Positions 33,416-42,128 of a stretch of DNA of 50,864 nt are shown one piece after another. The number at the start of each line of letters is the position of its first letter. Positions within the stretch are counted from its first letter, which is position 1. The notes beneath the pieces were generated by a model. That model was not told the DNA's origin and did no database searches. It saw only the letters and a list, made by a program, of their open reading frames with translations. Source of the DNA: Clostridia bacterium (lineage in GTDB: Bacteria; Bacillota; Clostridia; Oscillospirales; CAG-272); the NCBI GenBank assembly GCA_017453205.1, contig JAFTKO010000027.1, positions 1 to 50,864 on the forward strand. The letters are read 5' to 3'. A program made the position numbers and the translations under genes.

Positions 33416-34375
33416 TTACAGTTGCGACATAAAATGAAATACGATGTCATCATGTCCTTTGAGATTTTCATGTCCAAAGTCGGGGTAGATTACAACCTCT
33501 TTCTCGGATGTAATTTTGTTGTACGCCGCAAACTGTGTTGAGGGAGGGCAAGTGGTGTCCATCAAGCCCGTACCCATCAAAACCTTGGCACGGATTCGCG
33601 GTGCGAGATGCTGAATATCGATGTAGCCCAGCTTTTCAAAAATCTCATCCTCATACTCGTGTCTGGGATCGCAGTTGCGGAAGTAGTAACGCAGACCCTC
33701 ATATGCGCCCTTTGCAAGATCCATTTCCCATACGCGTTTGTAATCCGAAAGATAAGGGTAGGTGGGCGCACAAAGCTTAATGGAGGGGACCAGTGCGGCA
33801 CAGGCGATTGAGAGTGCGCCGCCCTGTGAGCCGCCGTAAACACCCACACGGTTTTCGTCCACGTAGTCGAGACTCATCACAATGCGTGCGAGCATTGCGG
33901 TGTCAAGGAAGAGATCACGGCAGAGAAGCTCCTCGGGGGCACCGTCAAGACCGCGCGAGAAAGGCGTGGAAAAGGTCGTGCCGGCTTGTCCGCCCACATC
34001 CTGTGAGATGCCGCCCTGTCCGCGGCAATCGAGCGACGCGATGCAAAAGCCTTGCGAGGCATAGGAAAGCATTGACTGCCAAGAGGTACTGCAACCCGAA
34101 AGCCCATGGAAATGCAAAACTGCGGGAATTTTGCCGTCAATTGCTTTCGGACGAACAAATTTTGCATATACGATCGCTCCCTTGGTGGAGTGAAAGCGCA
34201 GTTCAAAGCAATCGGCAATTTTAGACGAATAAGAGTAGGGGGTAAATTCCGCTTGCGGATCAATGGCATTCATCTCTGCCAGCGAACGGTGCCAAAACTC
34301 GTCAAAGTCAGCGGGACGCGGGTTTCTTCCTTGATAAACTCTCAATTTATCAAGCGACATATCTACAATCGGCAT
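33416..34375 (-). CDS. CE7-family acetyl xylan esterase / cephalosporin-C deacetylase
   Basis: A 319-residue alpha/beta hydrolase of the AXE1 family, cytoplasmic (no signal peptide), which removes acetyl groups from short xylo-oligosaccharides and other small esters. The N-terminus PADFDEFWHRSL is typical. The RGQG of SLDCRGQGGISQD is the family marker, the nucleophile elbow is GVYGGSQGGALS, the acid is in MGTGLMDTTCPPST and the catalytic histidine is in PDFGHENLKGHDD. The start is eight bases after GGAGGAT, inside a longer open frame. It has its own promoter, and fits the plant-polysaccharide theme of the flanking genes. Confidence 0.94.
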   Translation of the reverse strand: MPIVDMSLDKLRVYQGRNPRPADFDEFWHRSLAEMNAIDPQAEFTPYSYSSKIADCFELRFHSTKGAIVYAKFVRPKAIDGKIPAVLHFHGLSGCSTSWQSMLSYASQGFCIASLDCRGQGGISQDVGGQAGTTFSTPFSRGLDGAPEELLCRDLFLDTAMLARIVMSLDYVDENRVGVYGGSQGGALSIACAALVPSIKLCAPTYPYLSDYKRVWEMDLAKGAYEGLRYYFRNCDPRHEYEDEIFEKLGYIDIQHLAPRIRAKVLMGTGLMDTTCPPSTQFAAYNKITSEKEVVIYPDFGHENLKGHDDIVFHFMSQL

Positions 34376-34409
34376 GGTGATCCTCCGTACTACTGAAAAA
34401 GTTGAACAC

Positions 34410-34438
34410 ATTATAGCACAAAAGCTTTTCAAAGTCAA
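34410..34438 (-). promoter_or_regulatory. Promoter of the acetyl esterase gene
   Basis: Minus strand: TTGACT (34433-34438), 17 bp, TATAAT (34410-34415). Confidence 0.8.
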
Positions 34439-34560
34439 CTGATTTTTGAAAAAAGTATTTATGTTGGGATCATGAAAAGCTGTTTTTTTATTTGCTGCCG
34501 TTTGCCAAGGTGCTCGGATGGTTGTTTGTTTATGCAGTGCGTAGGGTTTGCATGCGTTGT

Positions 34561-35397
34561 TTACGCATTTGTCTCACGCCGATGCGCGGGGGCTTTTCCG
34601 GTTTGTTTACAGTAGGCACGGTAAAAGGAGGAATAATTCCGAAATCCGACTTGGTACGCCACCGAGGTAGCTGGTTCGCCGCTCAGCAAAAGCCGCTGTG
34701 CCATGGCAATGCGTTTTACGGTCAGATAGGCAAAGATCGAGGTTCCGTTTTGCTCGCGGAACGCGTGGCAGAGGTAATATTTGCTCACAAAAAAGAGTTG
34801 TGCAATCTTGTCCAGCGAAAAGTTGTCGGTCAAGTGCAAATCAAGGTATTCGGTCACTCGTGTAATCACGTTTTCCTCATATTCCGCTCCCTCGGTACGG
34901 TCGGCAAGCGAAAGCAACAGCAGTACACGTGTCAGCGCGGTACGGATCATGGTCTCCTCCATGGCGGCGCGGTTGGCTTTCTCGGCAAAAAGCTTGCGTG
35001 CTTCGTCCATTCCGTAAAATTCGGCGCGGATCTGTGCGGTCAGATGTTCCTCGGAAAAGTATACTCCGTGCTTTTTTTGTGTGTCGTTTTGCAGGATCGA
35101 AAGCTCTGCCGCGGCACCGATGAGGATGTTTCCGTCAAAATTGATCACGTACCGTTCATATGTGCAGTTTTTGTCGGGGCAGACATAATGAAATTCGTAA
35201 GGACGGATTAGGATGAGGGTGTGCGGCTTTAAGGGGTATTCCGCGCCCTCCACCACATATTTACCGTTGCCGCGCAGGACATAAAGCATCTCGTAATTGG
35301 CGTGGCAATGACGCTCAAATTGCGCGGGATCTGCCTTTTCGGTGTAGGTGTGACCGAAAAGCAGGTGCGAATAACCGTTATTTTGCGCGCGTGGCAT
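34561..35397 (-). CDS. AraC family transcriptional regulator (uronate locus)
   Basis: A 278-residue regulator. The cupin sensor domain holds FERHCHANYEMLYVLRGNGK and EYPLKPHTLILIRPYEFHYV (about 25-75). The C-terminal double helix-turn-helix has NFSLDKIAQLFFVSKYYLCH, FREQNGTSIFAYL and PATSVAYQVGFRNYSSFYRA, with the YCKQTGKAPAHRR tail. It is divergent from the nine-gene uronate operon and is the natural candidate for its activator. Promoter: TTGCAA/17/TAAAAT. Confidence 0.93.
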   Translation of the reverse strand: MPRAQNNGYSHLLFGHTYTEKADPAQFERHCHANYEMLYVLRGNGKYVVEGAEYPLKPHTLILIRPYEFHYVCPDKNCTYERYVINFDGNILIGAAAELSILQNDTQKKHGVYFSEEHLTAQIRAEFYGMDEARKLFAEKANRAAMEETMIRTALTRVLLLLSLADRTEGAEYEENVITRVTEYLDLHLTDNFSLDKIAQLFFVSKYYLCHAFREQNGTSIFAYLTVKRIAMAQRLLLSGEPATSVAYQVGFRNYSSFYRAYCKQTGKAPAHRRETNA

Positions 35398-35432
35398 ACT
35401 TGTTTTCTCCTATCCGAAATGGTCTTGCTTTT

Positions 35433-35461
35433 ATTTTATCATATCACAGCAATATTTGCAA
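35433..35461 (-). promoter_or_regulatory. Promoter of the uronate-locus AraC gene
   Basis: Minus strand: TTGCAA (35456-35461), 17 bp, TAAAAT (35433-35438). Confidence 0.6.
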
Positions 35462-35478
35462 TATATTTTGCAAGATTC

Positions 35479-35510
35479 TCAATGGATTTTTCAAAAAAAT
35501 TCTGTATAAT
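35479..35510 (+). promoter_or_regulatory. Promoter of the uronate operon with a shared upstream box
   Basis: TATAAT (35505-35510) with only a poor -35 (TGGATT, 35483-35488, 16 bp away), as expected for an activated promoter. The 13-mer TCAATGGATTTTT (35479-35491) occurs identically at 6309-6321, at nearly the same distance from the -10 of the glycyl-radical enzyme gene. Confidence 0.6.
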
Positions 35511-35553
35511 TATCTGTACAACCAAAATAAAAAAGAGAAGAGAGGAATGGATG

Positions 35554-36315
35554 ATGAAGCTTGGTGCACAGTTGTTTTCCGTGCGGACCTTTTTACAAAA
35601 TGAAGAAGATCTTTGTAAAACCTTTGAAAGGATGAAAAAAATCGGATACGAGAATGTACAGCTTTCGGGTGCCGCATGCTTTCCCGCAGAGGCGATTCGT
35701 GACGTTTCTAAGCAGTGCGGTCTCCCCATCGTATGTACGCACGTTGCATTCGATCGTATTGTTCATGACACCGACAGCGTGATCCGCGAGCACAAAATTT
35801 TCGACTGTCCCGTCATCGGACTTGGCATGATGCCAAAGGAGTATCACGGCAGCCGCGAGGGCTTGGAAGCCTTTCTTTCCGTGATGGAAGAACCGGTAAA
35901 AAAAATTCGGGATGCGGGGCTGTTCTTCGGTTACCATAACCACGCGTTTGAGTTAAAGCCTTTCCGCGAAAGCGGGGACAACGGATACGATTTGATGCTG
36001 GAGCGGTTGCCCCGCTGGCATTTTATCATGGACACCTACTGGGTGGAATACGCGGGAAAGAGCGCCGTGGACTACATCGAAAGGATCGGCTCGGAACGGT
36101 TGGTCAACATCCATTTTAAGGACATGGCAAAGGATGCCGAACGCAGTATTTGTCCATGCGGCAAGGGAGTGTTGGATTTTCAAAGGATTTTTGAGGTATG
36201 CCAAAAGGTCGGGGTTCAAAATGTTTTGGTGGAACAGGATAACGCTGTCAATTCTCCCGATGCGTTTGCCGATATGGAAACCAGCTTTACACATCTGCGT
36301 CCCATTGTCAGTTGA
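35554..36315 (+). CDS. TIM-barrel sugar isomerase/epimerase-type protein 1
   Basis: A 253-residue AP-endonuclease-2-type TIM barrel (sugar phosphate isomerase/epimerase superfamily), a metal-dependent fold used by epimerases, IolE/IolI dehydratases and lyases acting on 3-keto-glycosides. It starts MKLGAQLFSVRTFL. Likely metal ligands are in FGYHNHAFELKP, FIMDTYWVEYAG, VNIHFKDMA and VLVEQDNA. Two adjacent ATGs are possible; the second has better spacing from GAGAGG. First gene of the operon, 21 bp before the next barrel. No function more specific than metal-dependent isomerase, epimerase or keto-sugar lyase can be given. Confidence 0.85.
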   Translation: MKLGAQLFSVRTFLQNEEDLCKTFERMKKIGYENVQLSGAACFPAEAIRDVSKQCGLPIVCTHVAFDRIVHDTDSVIREHKIFDCPVIGLGMMPKEYHGSREGLEAFLSVMEEPVKKIRDAGLFFGYHNHAFELKPFRESGDNGYDLMLERLPRWHFIMDTYWVEYAGKSAVDYIERIGSERLVNIHFKDMAKDAERSICPCGKGVLDFQRIFEVCQKVGVQNVLVEQDNAVNSPDAFADMETSFTHLRPIVS

Positions 36316-36336
36316 ATTTTTTTGGAGGGAAAGAGT

Positions 36337-37215
36337 ATGGCACAATTTTTGATTTCGGCGTTTGCCGACGAAACCTCGGACGATCTCGAACATCAGATCG
36401 AAGCCTTGCGGCGTAACGGTCTGCGTTGCATGGAGCCGCGTAATGTAAACGGCAATCTCATTCGCAAATCCGACGAAGAATTGCAGATGATTGCCGACCG
36501 TCTCAAGGCGGCGGACATTACGGTCTCGTCGTTGGGTTCACCTATCGGGAAATTCAAAATCGAAGAGGACTTTGAAATTCATCTTGCCGACTTTCGGCGC
36601 GCTCTGCGTGCCTGCAAGATCTTTGGCACCAAGTATATGCGGATGTTCAGCTTTTTCGTTCCGCAAGAGCGGCTTGTCGAATACCGTGACGAGGTATTGC
36701 GCCGTATGCGGATCATGCTGGAGGAAGCGAACAAGGCGGGCATCACGCTCTGTCACGAGAACGAATCCAAAATCTACGGGCAAAATCCCGCGGAGGTGCG
36801 TGACCTGCTTACAAGTTTGCCGGAGCTGCGTGGGGTTTTTGATGCGGCAAATTATATCATGCACAACTGTGATGTGATCGAGGGGATTGAAGCGACGCTC
36901 CCCTCACTGGCTTATCTGCATATCAAAGATGCGATCGCGGGCGAAAAGGCGATCGTTCCTTGCGGAATGGGGAATGGACGCTATGATGAGATCCTGCGCC
37001 GCGTGGACGCCGCCACCGATGAAGTGATCTACCTTACGGTGGAGCCGCATTTGCATATTTTTCAAGCTTACCAACGGATCGACAGCAAAAAGCTGAAGAC
37101 CGGAATGGAATTTACCAACTCGGACGATGCGTTTGACTGTGCTGTGACAAAACTAAAAGAAATGCTGATCTCTCTCGGCTATCATGAGGAGGAAAACAAG
37201 CTATGGAGAAAGTAA
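36337..37215 (+). CDS. TIM-barrel sugar isomerase/epimerase-type protein 2
   Basis: A 292-residue TIM barrel of the same superfamily as the preceding protein but clearly divergent. Candidate ligands are in ITLCHENESKIYG (Glu), GVFDAANYIMH (Asp), LAYLHIKDAIAG (His) and YLTVEPHLHIF (Glu). ISAFADETSDDLEHQIEALR begins the chain. The start is nine bases after GGAGGG. Its end overlaps the first Gfo/Idh gene by 13 bases. Having two such barrels next to two Gfo/Idh dehydrogenases suggests they act on an oxidised (keto) intermediate; that role is inferred. Confidence 0.85.
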   Translation: MAQFLISAFADETSDDLEHQIEALRRNGLRCMEPRNVNGNLIRKSDEELQMIADRLKAADITVSSLGSPIGKFKIEEDFEIHLADFRRALRACKIFGTKYMRMFSFFVPQERLVEYRDEVLRRMRIMLEEANKAGITLCHENESKIYGQNPAEVRDLLTSLPELRGVFDAANYIMHNCDVIEGIEATLPSLAYLHIKDAIAGEKAIVPCGMGNGRYDEILRRVDAATDEVIYLTVEPHLHIFQAYQRIDSKKLKTGMEFTNSDDAFDCAVTKLKEMLISLGYHEEENKLWRK

Positions 37216-38399
37216 GATTTGGAATCATCGGCGTGGGGAACATGGGTTCCTCCCATGCAAAAACCTTTTTACGCGGCAAAGTGGAAAACGGCGTTTTGAC
37301 TGCAATTTGTGATATCAAGCCCGCTAAGACCGACGCTGTCCGCGCATTGGAGCTCGACGGGGCGTCGGAGCTTGCCGTATTTTCCGACTACAAGGAAATG
37401 CTTGCAAGCGGGCTTTGCGACGCGGTCATTGTTGCAGTGCCGCACTACGATCACCCGCGCTTAACCATGGATGCGCTCAACGCGGGATTGCACGTCATTT
37501 GCGAAAAGCCCGCGGGCGTTTACACCAAGCAGGTCAAGGAGATGAACGAGGTCGCCGCCAAGTCGGACAAGCTTTTTACCATGATGTTCAATCAGCGTAC
37601 CAACTGTGTCTACCGCAAAATGCGTGAGCTGATCCAAGCGGGCGAGCTGGGCGAGATCAAGCGCGTCAATTGGATCATCACCACATGGTACCGTTCGCAA
37701 AGCTATTACGATTCGGGCGATTGGCGTGCCACATGGCACGGCGAGGGAGGCGGTGTGCTGTTTAATCAGTGTCCCCATCAGCTCGATCTGCTCCAATGGG
37801 TGACGGGGATGATGCCAGCACGCGTGCATTCGTTCTGTCATTTCGGCAAATGGCATGACATTGAGGTCGAGGACGATGTGACTGCGTATCTGGAATACGA
37901 AAACGGTGCCACGGGTGTCTTTATCACCTCTACCGCCGATACGCCCGGTACCAACCGCTTTGAGATCCTCGGCAACAAGGGAAAGCTTGTTTGCGAGGAA
38001 GTGAGCGGAGCGGACGGTAAAAGCAAGGACGTGCTGACGTTTGAACGCTTGGAGACTCCCGAACGTGAGTTCAACTCCACCTACAAGGGCGGCTTCGGTC
38101 AGCCCAAAAAGGAGACCGTCAATGTGGAGACCGACGGTCAAAATCCGCAGCATGCGGGAATTATCAATAACTTTGCCAATACGATCCTCGGCATCGAGCC
38201 GCTGTTTGTCGACGGCAAGGAGGGCATCCGCGGTGTTGAATTGATGGATTCGATGTTGCTCTCCACTTGGCTCGGCAAGACCGTGTCTCTCCCCATTGAT
38301 GATGATCTTTATTTAGCCGAACTGAACAAGCGGATTGCCACGGGACGCAAAAAAGAAGGTGCGGGGATCGTTCTCGACACCGAAGGAACCTATTCATAA
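37203..38399 (+). CDS. Gfo/Idh/MocA family oxidoreductase 1
   Basis: NAD(P)-dependent oxidoreductase, 398 residues. The Rossmann start is FGIIGVGNMGSSH and the catalytic lysine sits in VICEKPAGVY. The C-terminal catalytic domain contains EGGGVLFNQCPHQLDLLQW, where the H-x-x-D pair is characteristic of glycoside or sugar-acid 3-dehydrogenases. The enzyme probably oxidises a ring hydroxyl of a sugar acid or glycoside, or reduces the corresponding keto form. The ATG overlaps the previous gene by 13 bases. No Tat signal is present, so it is cytoplasmic. Confidence 0.92.
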   Translation: MEKVRFGIIGVGNMGSSHAKTFLRGKVENGVLTAICDIKPAKTDAVRALELDGASELAVFSDYKEMLASGLCDAVIVAVPHYDHPRLTMDALNAGLHVICEKPAGVYTKQVKEMNEVAAKSDKLFTMMFNQRTNCVYRKMRELIQAGELGEIKRVNWIITTWYRSQSYYDSGDWRATWHGEGGGVLFNQCPHQLDLLQWVTGMMPARVHSFCHFGKWHDIEVEDDVTAYLEYENGATGVFITSTADTPGTNRFEILGNKGKLVCEEVSGADGKSKDVLTFERLETPEREFNSTYKGGFGQPKKETVNVETDGQNPQHAGIINNFANTILGIEPLFVDGKEGIRGVELMDSMLLSTWLGKTVSLPIDDDLYLAELNKRIATGRKKEGAGIVLDTEGTYS

Positions 38400-38420
38400 A
38401 ACTGCAAAGGAGGTTGTTTT

Positions 38421-39422
38421 ATGAGCGCTTTATTTCGTGTGGCTGTGGTGGGATGCGGTGCCATTTGCGGCAATCACATTACAGCAATTTCAGAGGCAGG
38501 TCAAACTCTTTGCGCACTTTGTGACATTGAGCACGAGCAGGCGCAAAGGGTGGCTGTCAAATTCGGGCTTGGAAATATTCCGATCTATACCGATTATCAA
38601 ACGCTCCTCGATACGGAGCACCCCGATGCGGTACATATTTGTACACCGCACGATCTCCATGCACCGATGACGGTCATGGCATTGGAGCAAAATATCCATG
38701 TACTTTGCGAAAAACCGCTTTGTATCTCACTCGAACAGCTCCATGCACTGCATGTTGCGGTCAACAACAGCAAGGCACAGCTTGGAGTATGCCATCAGAA
38801 CCGATATGAGCCGAATATGCTCCGCCTTAGAGAGATGGCGGCGGGAAATGTCAAAGCCGCGTTCGGCTCGGTGGTATGGCATCGAGATGCCGCATATTAC
38901 CGTTCGGCGGCATGGCGGGGAACATGGGAGCGGGAGGGCGGTGGAGTGATGATCAACCAAGCGCTCCACACGTTGGATCTGATGCAATGGATCTGCGGGT
39001 GTCCCTCCTACGTCACTGCGCACGTGTTCAATGACAGCCTTCAGGATGTGATCGAGGTGGAGGATACGGCAAGCGCCTGTTTTGAGTGCGACAACGGGAT
39101 TCGGTTTCACTTTTTTGCCACCAATGCCGCAATCGACAACCTACCCGTACAGATTAGAGTACAACTACGGTCGGGAGACTTGATCGAAGCGCAGAATCAA
39201 CAGCTTTGTTTCAACCATAAAGAGGTTTCTTCCTACGATCATATTCCTACCGTAGGAAAAGCGGTTTGGGGAAAAGGGCACCGGTCGCTGATCCGAGATT
39301 TTTACAGCTGTTTGGAAGAGGGCATGCACTTTCCCATCGATCTTGCAGAGGGCGAAAAGGTGATCCGCTTGATCCTTGCCATGTATATGTCAAACGGGAA
39401 ACGCGTTGCCGTTCCCAAATGA
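38421..39422 (+). CDS. Gfo/Idh/MocA family oxidoreductase 2
   Basis: NAD(P)-dependent oxidoreductase, 333 residues. The Rossmann start is VAVVGCGAICGNH, the catalytic lysine is in VLCEKPLCIS, and EGGGVMINQALHTLDLMQW is the active-site helix, very similar to oxidoreductase 1. It lacks the 60-residue C-terminal extension of that protein. GGAGG precedes the ATG by nine bases. Two dehydrogenases of this family in one operon are what an oxidise-eliminate-reduce cycle on a sugar would need; one might also act on the released moiety. Confidence 0.92.
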   Translation: MSALFRVAVVGCGAICGNHITAISEAGQTLCALCDIEHEQAQRVAVKFGLGNIPIYTDYQTLLDTEHPDAVHICTPHDLHAPMTVMALEQNIHVLCEKPLCISLEQLHALHVAVNNSKAQLGVCHQNRYEPNMLRLREMAAGNVKAAFGSVVWHRDAAYYRSAAWRGTWEREGGGVMINQALHTLDLMQWICGCPSYVTAHVFNDSLQDVIEVEDTASACFECDNGIRFHFFATNAAIDNLPVQIRVQLRSGDLIEAQNQQLCFNHKEVSSYDHIPTVGKAVWGKGHRSLIRDFYSCLEEGMHFPIDLAEGEKVIRLILAMYMSNGKRVAVPK

Positions 39423-39437
39423 AAGGATATCGTTGTT

Positions 39438-40769
39438 ATGAAAGACTTTTTCGGAGACCGACTTCTGCTTTCCACTCCCGAGGCGGAAGAACTTTATCTT
39501 ACGGTTCGCGATCTTCCCATCGTGGACTATCATTGTCACTTGGATGAGTGGGCGATCCGTGATCAACACGGCTTTTCGGATCTTGGAGAGTTGTGGCTTG
39601 CGGGTGACCACTACAAGTGGCGCGCCATGCGGCTGTGCGGGGTGGATGAAAAATACATCACGGGGGATGCAAGCTATGCGGAAAAGTTTCGCAAATACGC
39701 CGAGATCTTCCCAAAGCTTTGCGGCAATCCTCTCTATTATTGGACGCAGATGGAACTGAAAATGTTGTTTGGGATCACCGAGCCGTTGTCTCTCGAGAGT
39801 GCCGATCGCATCTATGCCGCCGCCAATGAAAAACTGAAAAAAATGACGGTTGCCGATATTTTGAAGCGCTTCAAGGTCGAATATATTGCTACCACTGATG
39901 CCGCATCCGCAACCCTTGCGGCGCACGGTACCTACGGCGGTACCTGCGTATCTCCCACTTTCCGTCCCGACAGTGTTCTCAATATGGATACCGATGACAT
40001 CACCGACTTGGAGAAGGTCACGGGGCGCACCTTGACCACCTTGGATGCGTTGAAAGCCGCGTTGGAAGAACGCTTGTTGTTCTTTGTTTCCAAGGGCTGT
40101 TGCATTGCCGATCACGGTATGGATTTTCTGCCTGTTGCGGATTGCAGCCACAGCACTGCGTCGACGCTTTACGCGCGCAGAAACGAGTTGAACCATGAGG
40201 AAAAACAAGCCTTGTTTTCGCATTTGCTCTATTTTCTCGCCGCCCTTTATCAAAAGCACGGCATGGCGATGCAATTGCATTTTGCAACCTACCGCAATGT
40301 TAACACCGCAATGTTTCCCGCCATGGGGCGCGATGCGGGCTTTGATGTCATGCGCGGGAACGTGGACACCGACCGATTGGTGTGCTTTCTTGATACTCTG
40401 CAACGCCGCGGCGCATTGCCCAAAACCATCCTGTATTCGCTCAATCCTGCGTGTGTTCCCGCGCTTGCCACGCTTTCGGGTGCTTTCCCCAATGTGCGCA
40501 TCGGTGCCGCGTGGTGGTTCAGTGACACCGTGCTCGGTATTCGCAAACAACTCGAAACGGTTGCCGAATACGCTGTGCTTGGCACCAATCTCGGTATGCT
40601 GACCGACAGCCGCTCGTTTGCAAGCTACGCGCGCTTTGATTTCTTCCGTCGCATCCTTGCCGATGTGGTAGGCGGCTATGTTGCAAGAGGCGAGTACGAC
40701 GCAGAGCAAGCAAAAAAACTGATGTACGACGTTTGCTACGGCAACGTGAAAGAATTTTTGAAGATTTGA
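39438..40769 (+). CDS. uxaC: Glucuronate (uronate) isomerase
   Basis: Isomerises D-glucuronate to D-fructuronate, or galacturonate to tagaturonate, the entry step of the isomerase pathway. It has 443 residues, slightly below the usual 466-470. Family features are IVDYHCHLDEWAI near the N-terminus (metal-site histidines), the LGELWLAGDHYKWRAMR stretch, EYIATTDAASATLAAH, and the C-terminal AAWWFSDTVLGIR plus LGMLTDSRSFASYARFDFFR. It is followed by uxuA, the SDR, eda and kdgK. A mannonate branch (uxuA) and no tagaturonate/altronate genes point to glucuronate as the main substrate. Confidence 0.95.
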   Translation: MKDFFGDRLLLSTPEAEELYLTVRDLPIVDYHCHLDEWAIRDQHGFSDLGELWLAGDHYKWRAMRLCGVDEKYITGDASYAEKFRKYAEIFPKLCGNPLYYWTQMELKMLFGITEPLSLESADRIYAAANEKLKKMTVADILKRFKVEYIATTDAASATLAAHGTYGGTCVSPTFRPDSVLNMDTDDITDLEKVTGRTLTTLDALKAALEERLLFFVSKGCCIADHGMDFLPVADCSHSTASTLYARRNELNHEEKQALFSHLLYFLAALYQKHGMAMQLHFATYRNVNTAMFPAMGRDAGFDVMRGNVDTDRLVCFLDTLQRRGALPKTILYSLNPACVPALATLSGAFPNVRIGAAWWFSDTVLGIRKQLETVAEYAVLGTNLGMLTDSRSFASYARFDFFRRILADVVGGYVARGEYDAEQAKKLMYDVCYGNVKEFLKI

Positions 40770-40781
40770 TATATGTTACAT

Positions 40782-40868
40782 TGGGGCGCCGCCCCAAACC
40801 CCGCTCAGAAAACTTTTTTCAAAAAGTTTTCTGAGAACTTTCAAAAACTTTAAACGCATTTTATGATG
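40782..40868 (-). repeat. Modular intergenic repeat, copy C
   Basis: Read on the minus strand it has ATAAAATGCGTTTAAAGTTT as in copies A and B, then a hairpin CTCAGAAAACTTTTT / AAAAAGTTTTCTGAG (40804-40835), then GGGGCGGCGCCCC. It lies between uxaC and uxuA. Confidence 0.65.
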
Positions 40869-40940
40869 GCTTTTCCGTTAAAAGTTTTTATAGAGTCCAT
40901 GGGGAGGCAAGACTTTGCAAAAAAGAAAGGTGTTACAACA

Positions 40941-41969
40941 ATGAAAATGACATTTCGTTGGTACGGAGAGGGGGACAGTATCCCGCTTTCGTACATTCGA
41001 CAGATCCCGGGTATGAGCGGAGTGGTGACCGCGGTCTATGACATTCCCGTTGGGGAGGCATGGTCGATGGATCGCATTGCGTACCTCAAATCGCTTTGCG
41101 ATGCCGAGGGGTTGGAAATGGAGGTCATCGAGAGCGTTCCCGTGCACGAGGACATCAAGCTCGGACGCCCCGCGCGTGACCGCTATATTGCGAATTATGC
41201 CGAGACCATCCGCAATCTCGGACGTGTGGGTGTCAAGTGCATTTGCTACAACTTTATGCCGGTGTTCGATTGGCTCCGTACCAATCTGCACACGCTTGCC
41301 GATGATGGTTCAAATTCGCTTTCCTACAATCACGAGGAACTGATGGCGCTCGATCCTCACGACCTGCACTTACCCGGGTGGGACGAAAGCTACACTCCGG
41401 GCGAATTGAAAGGGTTGCTTGACGCTTACAAGAGAATGACACACGAACAACTGTTTGACAATTTGGTATACTTCTTAAAGGGTATTATGCCCGCTTGTGA
41501 CGAGGCGGGGATCAATATGGCGATCCATCCGGACGATCCGCCATGGGATATGTTTGGGTTGCCCCGCATCATTACGGGACAGGAGAGCTACCGCAAGCTC
41601 TTTGCGGCGGTTCCAAATCCCCACAACGGTATCACTTTTTGCACAGGCTCGCTTGGTGCGGGACGTGAAAACGATCTTGTATCCATGGTGAGCGAGCTTT
41701 GCCCCCGCATCTATTTTGCACATCTGCGGCAAATTCGTTTTTCGGGAGAACGTGATTTCTGCGAATGCGGACACCTCACCGAAAGGGGGGATCTTGATAT
41801 GTACGGCATCGTCAAAGCGCTTGTGGACGGCGGATTTAACGGTTATGTGCGCCCCGACCATGGACGCAACATTTGGGGTGAGGACGGAAAGCCCGGTTAC
41901 GGTTTGTATGACCGTGCGCTTGGGGCTTGCTATCTTTACGGTCTGTTTGAGGCTATTGAGAAAGCATGA
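40941..41969 (+). CDS. uxuA: Mannonate dehydratase
   Basis: Dehydrates D-mannonate to 2-keto-3-deoxygluconate. It has 342 residues, near the B. subtilis-type length (about 359). Typical features are MTFRWYGEGDSIPLSYIRQI with the IPGMSGVVTAVYDIPVGEAW start, CYNFMPVFDWLRTNL, NMAIHPDDPPWDMFGLPRI and the C-terminal VRPDHGRNIWGEDGKPGYGL; the His and Asp/Glu ligands lie in these. The ATG was chosen after AAGAAAGG; a longer frame would begin inside repeat copy C. Good fit between uxaC and the fructuronate reductase. Confidence 0.95.
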   Translation: MKMTFRWYGEGDSIPLSYIRQIPGMSGVVTAVYDIPVGEAWSMDRIAYLKSLCDAEGLEMEVIESVPVHEDIKLGRPARDRYIANYAETIRNLGRVGVKCICYNFMPVFDWLRTNLHTLADDGSNSLSYNHEELMALDPHDLHLPGWDESYTPGELKGLLDAYKRMTHEQLFDNLVYFLKGIMPACDEAGINMAIHPDDPPWDMFGLPRIITGQESYRKLFAAVPNPHNGITFCTGSLGAGRENDLVSMVSELCPRIYFAHLRQIRFSGERDFCECGHLTERGDLDMYGIVKALVDGGFNGYVRPDHGRNIWGEDGKPGYGLYDRALGACYLYGLFEAIEKA

Positions 41970-42050
41970 TAAAATATGGGGCATCGCCACAAACACCCCT
42001 AATCTCCAAAGACTTTTCATGTATATGAAATGTCAAATAGAAAATATTTC

Positions 42051-42115
42051 GGGGAAGTTTTTGAAAGGTGTCGGAAAACTTTTTTCAAAAAGTTTTTCGA
42101 CGAAAAATATTGAAA
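42051..42115 (+). repeat. Modular intergenic repeat, copy D (partial)
   Basis: Contains AGTTTTTGAAAGGTGTCG followed by a GTCG/CGAC-bounded AAAACTTTTT/AAAAAGTTTT hairpin, related to the middle block and core of copies B and C. It lies in the uxuA-SDR spacer. Confidence 0.55.
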
Positions 42116-42128
42116 GTGAGAAACAAAA

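Noticed and set aside
39390-40709. Open frame of 439 codons opposite uxaC
   Set aside because: Antisense shadow of a well-supported gene; no domain or ribosome site.
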